Assembly (NCBI GenBank): GCA_030833025.1
Contig: JAURHZ010000076.1
Span: 1-9,395, forward strand
DNA: 9,395 bases
From: Armatimonadota bacterium
GTDB lineage: Bacteria > Armatimonadota > Armatimonadia > Armatimonadales > Armatimonadaceae
Direction of reading: 5' to 3'
Shown: positions 1 through 6,026 of the stretch, one piece after another
Position numbering within the stretch: position 1 is the first letter of the stretch
How the letters are laid out: each line of letters begins with the position of its first letter
Program-made: the position numbers and the translations under genes
Notes under the pieces: model-generated
Told to the model about the DNA's origin: nothing
The model's input: the letters and a program-made list of their open reading frames with translations, nothing else
Database searches by the model: none

Positions 1-352
1 TATCCTCGCGTGTACGCTGATGCTTCCTGTGCTAACCGTCCTGTCCGACTTGATTGGGGTAGCCGCAGGTGGCTTAGTTGCATCCTCAAATGGAGTCTCG
101 ATCCAGCAGTACATCACCAGTATTCGGAATGCCTTGCACCACTCTGGCTCTGACATTTACGAAGGCCTTTACAAGGCGATGGTGTTTGGGTGCATCGTAG
201 GGCTCATCGGCTGCAACGAGGGTCTGAACTCCACCGGTGGCGCAGCTGGTGTGGGGTCTAGCACCATCCGAGCGGTGGTCCTTTCGCTTGCATTAATTTT
301 TTTAGCGGACCTTTTGATTACATTCACGACAAACGGTGGATTGTCGCTGTGA
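1..352 (+). CDS. mlaE: MlaE-type MCE/ABC permease, 3' part only
   Basis: The gene is cut by the left window edge; the frame is open from base 2 and gives 116 residues before TGA. MlaE-family permeases are inner-membrane proteins that pair with an MlaF ATPase and an MCE protein to move phospholipid between the membrane and the MCE ring. Visible hallmarks are the LPVLTVLSDLIG stretch followed by a glycine-rich turn, and near the C-terminus the family pattern GCNEGL-x3-GGAAGVG followed by a hydrophobic helix (AVVLSLALIFLADLL). The stop overlaps the GTG start of the ATPase gene by 4 bases, which indicates translational coupling. Family assignment is secure. The mlaE name follows from the neighbouring MlaF- and MlaD-like genes; substrate and direction of transport are inferred. 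Confidence 0.9.
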   Translation, partial: ILACTLMLPVLTVLSDLIGVAAGGLVASSNGVSIQQYITSIRNALHHSGSDIYEGLYKAMVFGCIVGLIGCNEGLNSTGGAAGVGSSTIRAVVLSLALIFLADLLITFTTNGGLSL

Positions 353-1164
353 GTGCAACCAATGGTGTCAAGATCCGGCTCCAGGGCATATGTGTTGACC
401 ATGGAACGACAAGCGTACTAAAGGATATCAACCTTACGATTAATCCCGGCGAGCTTGTTTGCGTGGTCGGGCTTTCAGGATGTGGAAAGTCAACGTTGCT
501 CAAATGCATGTCGGCATTGGTGGAGCCGACAGCGGGTGATGTTTTTATTGACGATGTCAACCTTACAGCGCTTAAGGAATCCGAACGGCATCCGATACGT
601 GCCCGCATGGGGTTTGTGTTCCAATATGCCGCTCTCTTTGACAGTATGTCTGTGTTTGAGAACGTTGTGTTTGGAATTCGAAAGGGGCCGCTCCGTGCCC
701 GTTATGCCACACTTAGTCGGATGGCAATCGCACGCCGTGTGACGGATCTGCTCCTCGATGTCGGTCTCGTTGGGATTGAGCGCAGGATGCCTGCTGAGTT
801 GTCGGGGGGGATGCGGCGGCGTGTGGGCCTTGCCCGTGCTTTGGCAACCGAACCCGATGTCATCCTCTATGACGAACCAACATCCGGGCTTGATCCCGTC
901 ACCGCAGCTGCCATCGATCACCTCATCGTTGAAACACGGGAGCGCCGAAACGTCACAAGTATTGTGGTAACACACGATATGGCATCCGTGATGCGTATTG
1001 CAGACAGAGTCGTTATGTTATACGGTGGAAGGGTTCATTTTGATGGTTCACGGGATGCTTTCCGGGATTCAAATGACCCTGTTGTGAGGCAGTTTACGGT
1101 TGGGGATGTGTCGGGACCAATCCAAACTCGGATGCACCCAGAAGGAATGCACAACGATGCGTGA
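349..1164 (+). CDS. mlaF: MlaF-type ABC transporter ATPase
   Basis: This 271-residue cytoplasmic ATPase powers the MCE lipid transporter. All ABC motifs are intact: Walker A GLSGCGKST (41-49), Q-loop Gln92 in FQYAALFDSMSVFENV, signature LSGGM (151-155), Walker B ILYDE with catalytic Glu176, D-loop SGLD (179-182) and H-loop His209. The FQ.aALFDSMsVfeNV segment and the LSGGMRRRVGLARA form are typical of the MlaF/Ttg2A subfamily rather than of generic importers. The start is GTG at 349, overlapping the permease stop as GTGA, with a modest SD-like GGTGGA at 335-340. The C-terminal tail after about residue 245 is short and variable. It overlaps the next gene by 8 bases. Length is normal for the family (about 270 residues). 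Confidence 0.95.
   Translation: MSATNGVKIRLQGICVDHGTTSVLKDINLTINPGELVCVVGLSGCGKSTLLKCMSALVEPTAGDVFIDDVNLTALKESERHPIRARMGFVFQYAALFDSMSVFENVVFGIRKGPLRARYATLSRMAIARRVTDLLLDVGLVGIERRMPAELSGGMRRRVGLARALATEPDVILYDEPTSGLDPVTAAAIDHLIVETRERRNVTSIVVTHDMASVMRIADRVVMLYGGRVHFDGSRDAFRDSNDPVVRQFTVGDVSGPIQTRMHPEGMHNDA
1140..1146 (+). promoter_or_regulatory. Ribosome binding site of the MCE gene
   Basis: AGAAGGA lies 10 bases before the ATG at 1157, inside the end of the ATPase gene. It supports starting the MCE protein at 1157 rather than at upstream in-frame codons. The resulting N-terminus (MRDSQRSLLVGL...) is a normal short cytoplasmic tail leading into a membrane anchor. Confidence 0.6.
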
Positions 1165-2662
1165 CAGTCAGCGGAGCTTGTTGGTTGGACTGACCGTTCT
1201 GGCATCCGTTGCCGGCGTCACCTATGCCATAACAACCCTCCGGGGAAACCTGTCTGCTGCATCAACTACCGATGTAAAAGTCGATTTTTCAGATGCGAAA
1301 GGACTCGTGATCGGATCGGCCGTTCGCCTGGCTGGTATACACATCGGCTCCGTCAATAACATCGAACTCGTAGCGAACAAAGCCCGTTTGACTTTACGCG
1401 TTGATAACAAGTATCCACTCGCCATCGACACGCAGTTTGAAATCGTGACACCACTTATTGGGTCTCCACCATACGTGCAAGTCACGATGGGCACCGCTAC
1501 GCAGCGGGTAAATGAAAATTCCGTGCTAACTGGGCGGGATACCAAAGGCATGGAAGGGATTGTCAACACGGCAGATTCCGTTCTCACAAAAGTTGATGGC
1601 GTGATGAGTGATAAACAGCTTCAGGAAGACATCCGGGTTACGGTTCATAACCTAAGGCTTGCTTCAGAGCAGCTACCAGGAGCGCTCGAGCAGGCTCAAC
1701 GCATCATGAAAAATGCCGCAGAACTCAGTGCATCCACGGCAAATCTCGTTCCTAAAATAGAAACTCAGCTGACGCTGCTTACAAAACAGACGAATGGCCT
1801 CCTCATCGATGTACGAGGGGCTGCGCAGAGTGGTAAGAAAGTCGCCGATGAAGCAGTAGGGTTAACACAGGAGCTAAAAGGCACTGTTGCTGACAATCGA
1901 GCTGCGATAAAGGACTCTGTAGCGGCTACAAATGAAACAGTTCGTACGATCGCAAAACTGGTAGATGACCTTCGTTCAACGCTTACCGATCCTTCAATGC
2001 AAGCCGGCATTAAGGGGTCTGTAACGAATATGGAAGCCATCACGGCCAACACTGTGAAGATCACACAAAAGCTGGATGACACGGTGGCGGGCCTTGAAAA
2101 ACTCATTAATGATCCCGTACTCGGTGCTGACATCAGGTCTACAGTGGCAAATGTCAAAGAAACCAGCGCCTCCATCAAGGACATCACAAAACGCGCTGAA
2201 TCTATTCGATTACCCGGAGAACGGCGCGGCGGATCTGCAAAACCTGCTATCAACATCCCTGAGATTGCTGAACCTGGCTTGACCTTCGATGCGCGATACG
2301 GTACAAAGTCCGGGCGCCTTCGACAGGATGTCCATGCGGTTGTGCCTGGATTCGCTCCAGACAGCTACCTTCGCCTCGGTTTATTCGATGCAACAGAAGG
2401 CAATCGGGTGGATGTTCAGCAGGGCTTGATCCGTAGCGACAGCAGTGTGCTTAGGTATGGGCTGTTTGCAGGGAAACTGGGTGTGGGGCTTGACCAGTCG
2501 CTCCGTGGGTATGACTTCCGGTTGGATGTCTGGAATCCGGGTGCGATTACGGCCGATGCCCGATTGCGGAAACGTCTGAATGCAGGTACAGCATTGTTTG
2601 CTGGTTACGACGGGATAGGTCGTGCTGGTGGACCCGTCATTGGCATTCAGTGGAAGAGGTAA
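1157..2662 (+). CDS. mlaD: MlaD-type MCE protein, long, with C-terminal strand-rich (putative outer-membrane) domain
   Basis: This 501-residue protein is the lipid-binding partner of the permease and ATPase. An N-terminal membrane anchor (about residues 8-27) is followed by an MCE domain (about 39-113, with GLVIGSAVRLAGIHIGSV and PLIGSPPYVQV). Residues 114-350 look helical and contain three copies of a D-x2-[LM]-x3-I-[RK]-x-[ST]-V-x-N motif (152-165, 278-291, 319-332). A Pro/Arg/Gly linker spans 351-374. Residues 375-501 are rich in amphipathic strands, about ten by eye, with many Gly and aromatic residues. E. coli MlaD is only about 180 residues and lacks the last two parts. The layout matches long MlaD proteins of minimal MlaEFD systems, described in Veillonella parvula, where a C-terminal barrel is placed in the outer membrane. 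The MCE assignment is firm; the barrel is inferred. Confidence 0.9.
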   Translation: MRDSQRSLLVGLTVLASVAGVTYAITTLRGNLSAASTTDVKVDFSDAKGLVIGSAVRLAGIHIGSVNNIELVANKARLTLRVDNKYPLAIDTQFEIVTPLIGSPPYVQVTMGTATQRVNENSVLTGRDTKGMEGIVNTADSVLTKVDGVMSDKQLQEDIRVTVHNLRLASEQLPGALEQAQRIMKNAAELSASTANLVPKIETQLTLLTKQTNGLLIDVRGAAQSGKKVADEAVGLTQELKGTVADNRAAIKDSVAATNETVRTIAKLVDDLRSTLTDPSMQAGIKGSVTNMEAITANTVKITQKLDDTVAGLEKLINDPVLGADIRSTVANVKETSASIKDITKRAESIRLPGERRGGSAKPAINIPEIAEPGLTFDARYGTKSGRLRQDVHAVVPGFAPDSYLRLGLFDATEGNRVDVQQGLIRSDSSVLRYGLFAGKLGVGLDQSLRGYDFRLDVWNPGAITADARLRKRLNAGTALFAGYDGIGRAGGPVIGIQWKR

Positions 2663-2666
2663 CGAG

Positions 2667-3113
2667 ATGAAGGTAATTCTGAACAAGGATATTGCAAAGG
2701 TTGGACGCGAGGGCGAAGTTGTCGTTGTGAACGATGGCTATGCACGCAACTACCTGTTCCCACGTGCACTGGCAGTCGAGGCTGCTGGTGGTGCACTTCG
2801 CCAGCTCGAAATCAAGCTTGCTGCAGAAGATCGCAAGGCTGAGAAGCTCTTGTCATCCGCTCAGGCTGCACAGGTTGCTCTCGAAGGCAAGACAATCGAA
2901 ATCACCGCTAAGGCTGGTGCTGGTGACCGCCTCTTCGGATCCATCACATCCGCTGACATTGCAACTGCAATCCACACATCGCTGGGTGTCGCCGTTGACA
3001 AGCGCAAGGTCAACCTGCACGATCCAATCAAGGCTGTCGGAACATTTACCGTTCCTGTCAAGCTGCACCGCGACATCACCGTTGAACTTACAGTCTCTGT
3101 AAACAAGGCCTAA
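2667..3113 (+). CDS. rplI: 50S ribosomal protein L9
   Basis: This 148-residue protein of the large ribosomal subunit binds 23S rRNA near the L1 stalk and helps maintain reading-frame fidelity. The N-terminal RNA-binding domain shows MKVILNKDIAKVGREGEVV and the family signature GYARNYLFPRALA (24-36). A long connecting helix (about 41-74) leads to the C-terminal domain with DRLFGSIT (87-94). Length equals that of E. coli L9 (149). The ATG at 2667 is preceded by GAAGAGG (2653-2659, 7-base spacing), which lies across the end of the MCE gene; only 4 bases separate the genes, so some expression from the MCE operon is likely. Codon choice is visibly more biased (GCT, GGT, CGC, AAG, ATC) than in the MCE gene, as expected for a highly expressed protein. 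rpsF, ssb and rpsR, its common partners, are not adjacent. Confidence 0.97.
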   Translation: MKVILNKDIAKVGREGEVVVVNDGYARNYLFPRALAVEAAGGALRQLEIKLAAEDRKAEKLLSSAQAAQVALEGKTIEITAKAGAGDRLFGSITSADIATAIHTSLGVAVDKRKVNLHDPIKAVGTFTVPVKLHRDITVELTVSVNKA

Positions 3114-3130
3114 TCGGGGACAACACCTCT

Positions 3131-3168
3131 ACAAACCCCCGTGGGCTATGACGCCTGCGGGGGTTTGT
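3131..3168 (+). terminator. GC-rich hairpin after rplI, probable terminator or attenuator
   Basis: ACAAACCCCCG (3131-3141) pairs perfectly with CGGGGGTTTGT (3158-3168). The stem continues inward through two wobble pairs and GGC/GCC to a 6-base loop (TATGAC, 3147-3152), giving about 16 paired positions. The following bases (GATTTCTAAC) form only a weak T-tract, so termination may be partial. It lies 17 bases after the rplI stop and ends 12 bases before dnaB, where it could separate expression of an abundant ribosomal protein from that of a scarce helicase. Confidence 0.75.
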
Positions 3169-3180
3169 GATTTCTAACAG

Positions 3181-4581
3181 ATGCTGGAACGAATACCACC
3201 TCAAAATATCGAAGCCGAAATGGCTGTTCTTGGCGCGATGCTACTTGGTGAACGCGCGGCGATTGAGCGTGCCAGTGAGCTATTGCTTCGGGATGACTTT
3301 TATCGCGAAGCACATGCCCGTATATACGAAGCGATGCTGGCTATCTCGGAAAAGGGCGAACCTGTCGATATTGTCACGCTGTCGGAAGAGCTACAACGCC
3401 GAAACCACTTGGAGCTCGTTGGTGGCCTTGCCTACCTAATGCAACTCGGTGAGTTTGTTCCAACGACCGCAAATGTTACTTACTACGCGCGAATTGTCCA
3501 ACAGAAAGCCATTCTACGAAAGCTGATTGAAACCAGCTCGCAGATTGCCGGACTCGCGTATCAGGATCCTGATAACGTCGATGTCCTTGTCGATCAGGCT
3601 GAAAAACTCATGCTTGATGTTGGTCAGCGCCGCCGGCAGGGGGGCTTTACGCCGCTCAAACCTCTTCTTTCTGAGACGTTCGACAAAATTGAACACCTCT
3701 ACTCTGAAAAAGATGTCACCACGGGAGTCGATACCGGATTCATTGACCTGAACTACATGACATCCGGCTTGCAAAAAGGCGACCTGATTATCGTTGCCGC
3801 AAGACCTTCCATGGGAAAAACAGCATTGACCCTGACAATGGGCCAAAATGCTGCACTGTTTGGCAAGACCGTGGCTGTCTTCTCACTCGAAATGAGCAAG
3901 GAATCTCTTACTCAGAGAATGATGTGTTCGGAAGCGCGCGTCGATGCGCACCGTCTTCGAACGGGCCACTTACATGCTGACGACTGGACGCGTCTCGCCG
4001 AGGCTGTCGATCGACTTTGGAAATGTAATCTCTTCATTGATGACACAACCGACATGTCGGCACTCGAGATGCGATCAAAGTGCCGTCGCCTGAAAGCGGA
4101 ACACGGTCTTGATCTAGTCATTGTTGACTACCTACAGCTGATGCGTGGGTCATCCAAGGATGCTGAAAGCCGGAACTACGAAATCACCGAGATTGCTCGT
4201 GGACTGAAAAACCTCGCGAGAGAAATGGACTGCCCAGTCATCGCACTTTCACAGCTCTCTCGACGTGTTGAGCAACGTGAAGACAAGCGCCCGATGCTTT
4301 CTGACTTGCGTGAATCCGGTGCAATTGAAGCTGAAGCAGATATCGTTGGCTTCATCTATCGACCAGCCTACTATGCTCGTAAAGAAGCTGTAAGTGTTGA
4401 AGAAGATGATCAAAAAGATGCTGCAAAGGCATCTGATAATGCCTATAACGATGCCGAAGAAGCCGAGTTCATTATCGCCAAGCAGCGTAATGGCCCAACG
4501 GGTACGGTAAAGCTAGCGTTTATCCCGAAATTTGCACGCTTTGAGAATCTGGCACAACGATCGGATGACAGTTTGTTATGA
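3181..4581 (+). CDS. dnaB: Replicative DNA helicase DnaB
   Basis: This 466-residue hexameric helicase unwinds DNA ahead of the replisome and recruits primase. The N-terminal domain opens with the canonical IPPQNIEAEMAVLGAML. The RecA-like domain has Walker A AARPSMGKT (206-214), catalytic Glu237 in SLEMS, Walker B VIVDYLQLM (Asp316), SQLSR (357-361) and RPMLSDLRESGAIEAEAD (370-387). No intein interrupts the ATPase motifs. An acidic insert of roughly 20 extra residues (about 401-427) lies between FIYRPAYY and EFIIAKQRNGP, and the usual IEQDAD reads IEAEAD. The ATG at 3181 is the only reasonable start: a stop codon in this frame lies at 3175-3177 and the next ATG would remove conserved residues. 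No SD lies in the 12 bases between hairpin and start. Adjacency to rplI is conserved in many bacteria. Confidence 0.97.
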   Translation: MLERIPPQNIEAEMAVLGAMLLGERAAIERASELLLRDDFYREAHARIYEAMLAISEKGEPVDIVTLSEELQRRNHLELVGGLAYLMQLGEFVPTTANVTYYARIVQQKAILRKLIETSSQIAGLAYQDPDNVDVLVDQAEKLMLDVGQRRRQGGFTPLKPLLSETFDKIEHLYSEKDVTTGVDTGFIDLNYMTSGLQKGDLIIVAARPSMGKTALTLTMGQNAALFGKTVAVFSLEMSKESLTQRMMCSEARVDAHRLRTGHLHADDWTRLAEAVDRLWKCNLFIDDTTDMSALEMRSKCRRLKAEHGLDLVIVDYLQLMRGSSKDAESRNYEITEIARGLKNLAREMDCPVIALSQLSRRVEQREDKRPMLSDLRESGAIEAEADIVGFIYRPAYYARKEAVSVEEDDQKDAAKASDNAYNDAEEAEFIIAKQRNGPTGTVKLAFIPKFARFENLAQRSDDSLL

Positions 4582-4583
4582 CA

Positions 4584-4640
4584 CGGAAGTGGCGCGAGCA
4601 CGTCTGTACATGCCCACGATTGTGTTGGATCAAACTTCCG
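4584..4640 (+). repeat. Inverted repeat in the dnaB-purD gap
   Basis: CGGAAGT (4584-4590) and ACTTCCG (4634-4640) are perfect 7-base inverted arms around a 43-base loop that itself contains the palindrome TGTACA (4605-4610). It begins just after the dnaB stop. The long loop and lack of a clear T-tract make a classical terminator unlikely; it could be a weak dnaB 3' end structure or chance. Confidence 0.35.
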
Positions 4641-4692
4641 ACATGGTTTTGTACTCAGTCAGAGTCGCAAAGGTCGTTTCAAAGCAGCGATG

Positions 4693-4721
4693 GTGACATG
4701 ACATTTTATGACCAGGATACG
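4693..4721 (+). promoter_or_regulatory. Possible promoter of the purD operon
   Basis: The 166-base gap 4582-4747 is the only long non-coding stretch and precedes a well-formed SD, so a promoter is expected here. The best sigma70-like pair I see is GTGACA (4693-4698) and GATACG (4716-4721) with a 17-base spacer, but the match is poor. A rival is TTGGAT (4625-4630) with TGTACT (4650-4655) at 19 bases. No purine riboswitch or PurR-like operator is recognisable. Confidence 0.2.
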
Positions 4722-4732
4722 TCCGGTTATAT

Positions 4733-4738
4733 GGAGGT
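4733..4738 (+). promoter_or_regulatory. Strong ribosome binding site of purD
   Basis: GGAGGT lies 9 bases before the ATG at 4748. It is among the best SD matches in the window, contrasts with the missing site before dnaB, and fixes the purD start. Confidence 0.85.
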
Positions 4739-4747
4739 AAGCTCAAA

Positions 4748-6025
4748 ATGAAGATCCTCGTGATTGGTGGTGGTGGACGCGAACATGCCATCTGCTGGAA
4801 GCTTGCGCAATCCAAGGATGTCCGTAAGGTCTACTGCGCGCCCGGAAATGCTGGTACGGCAGCGGTAGCGGAAAATGTAGATATTGCCGTCACGGACATT
4901 GCTGGATTAGTTCAATTCGCCCAACATCAACAGATTGATCTGACGATTGTTGGTCCAGAAAAGCCTCTAATCCTTGGGGTTGTGGATGCCTTTGAAGCGG
5001 CGGGACTGCGAATCTTTGGGCCAACTGCTGAAAATGCGCGCCTCGAAGGTTCAAAAGTGTTTTCCAAGCAGCTTATGAAGCAAGCTGGAGTGCCTACCGC
5101 TGCGTTTGAAGTGTTTGACACCGCCGATGCAGCGCTTGCATACCTTGCGGCGGCAACATTTCCAATCGTTATCAAAGCTGATGGAGATGCTGCGGGAAAA
5201 GGTGTCATTGTGGCTGCTAGCCTTTTGGAAGGCCAGGATGCCATCAAACGCATCATGTTTGACCGAGAGTTTGGGGTAAGCGGTGACAAGGTAGTTATTG
5301 AAGCCTGCCTGTTGGGACCCGAAGCAAGTTTGATGGCATTTGTGGATGGCGACACGGTCGTCCCGATGTTGCTCGCGCAGGATCACAAACGGATTGGGGA
5401 GGGCGACACCGGCCCCAACACCGGTGGAATGGGAGCGTATGGACCTGTTCCTGGAATATCTCAAGATGACATTGATGCCATGTGCGATGTCATCATCAAG
5501 CCCGCGGTCCGAGCCATAAAGTCAACGGGCATCCCGTATCGTGGAGTACTTTTTGCTGGGATTATGTTGACATCCGATGGCCCGATGTGTCTTGAATACA
5601 ACTGTCGCTTCGGTGATCCCGAGACAGAAATCGTGCTCCCGTTACTTGAAACAGACCTTGTTGAGGTCATTAATGCTTGTGTAGATGCCCGTCTCGATCA
5701 GATATCCGTCTCATTTTCGAGCCGAAGCGCGGTAACGGTGGTCTTGGCTGCTCATGGCTATCCGGGAGCCGTGCGCACCGGAGACGTCATCACTGGACTT
5801 GACGATGCTGCAAAGCTCGATGCTGTAGCTGTTTTTCATGCGGGAACGCGGTTTTCAGATGACGGAGCAGTCGTCTCCAGTGGCGGACGGGTGCTGACCG
5901 TTACGGCGACGGGGGACAGCTTCCAAGAGGCACGACAGCGCGCCTATACAGCGCTTGACCGTATACACCTCGATGGCAGCCAGTTCCGCCGAGATATTGG
6001 TTGGCGTGCCATTCAGGAGGCCTGA
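4748..6025 (+). CDS. purD: Phosphoribosylamine-glycine ligase (GAR synthetase)
   Basis: This 425-residue cytoplasmic enzyme joins glycine to 5-phosphoribosylamine using ATP, the second step of de novo purine synthesis. It starts with the N-terminal signature MKILVIGGGGREHA. The ATP-grasp core shows IKADGDAAGKGV (142-153), QDHKR (211-215), GEGDTGPNTGGMGAYGP (217-233) and the metal-binding EYNCRFGDPETE (283-294). The C-terminal domain contains VTVVLAAHGYPG. Length matches the single-domain bacterial enzyme (E. coli about 429), with no PurN or PurM fusion. Two positions differ from the usual consensus: Leu in ADGLAAGKG is Asp147, and the Gln of GDPETQ is Glu294. It probably opens a five-gene operon that also contains purB; its stop lies 1 base before the next start. 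Confidence 0.97.
   Translation: MKILVIGGGGREHAICWKLAQSKDVRKVYCAPGNAGTAAVAENVDIAVTDIAGLVQFAQHQQIDLTIVGPEKPLILGVVDAFEAAGLRIFGPTAENARLEGSKVFSKQLMKQAGVPTAAFEVFDTADAALAYLAAATFPIVIKADGDAAGKGVIVAASLLEGQDAIKRIMFDREFGVSGDKVVIEACLLGPEASLMAFVDGDTVVPMLLAQDHKRIGEGDTGPNTGGMGAYGPVPGISQDDIDAMCDVIIKPAVRAIKSTGIPYRGVLFAGIMLTSDGPMCLEYNCRFGDPETEIVLPLLETDLVEVINACVDARLDQISVSFSSRSAVTVVLAAHGYPGAVRTGDVITGLDDAAKLDAVAVFHAGTRFSDDGAVVSSGGRVLTVTATGDSFQEARQRAYTALDRIHLDGSQFRRDIGWRAIQEA
6015..6020 (+). promoter_or_regulatory. Ribosome binding site that sets the phosphodiesterase start
   Basis: AGGAGG sits at the very end of purD, 6 bases before GTG at 6027. It favours this GTG over start codons farther upstream in the same frame inside purD, and implies that ribosomes ending purD can reinitiate here. 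Confidence 0.8.
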
Positions 6026-6026
6026 T

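Noticed and set aside
490..975. Minus-strand open frame of 161 codons opposite the ATPase gene
   Set aside because: It is antisense to an ABC ATPase with all motifs intact; the translated product is Cys/His-rich without any ordered metal-binding spacing.
1100..1156. N-terminal extension of the MCE protein from an upstream ATG
   Set aside because: It would overlap the ATPase gene by 65 bases and place a 19-residue tail before a normal MCE N-terminus; the ATG at 1157 has a good SD.
1765..2256. Long open frame of 163 codons on the minus strand within the MCE gene
   Set aside because: It lies opposite a well-supported coding region, has a low-complexity Ser/Ala/Thr/Val composition typical of antisense translation, and has no recognisable motif or start context.
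3088..3102. TTACAG-TCT-CTGTAA inverted repeat near the end of rplI
   Set aside because: It is short, AT-rich and lies inside codons for the conserved L9 C-terminus; no T-tract or other support for a terminator or operator.
3781..4320. Possible intein insertion in DnaB
   Set aside because: The Walker A, Walker B and later motifs follow at normal spacing, so no intein is present.
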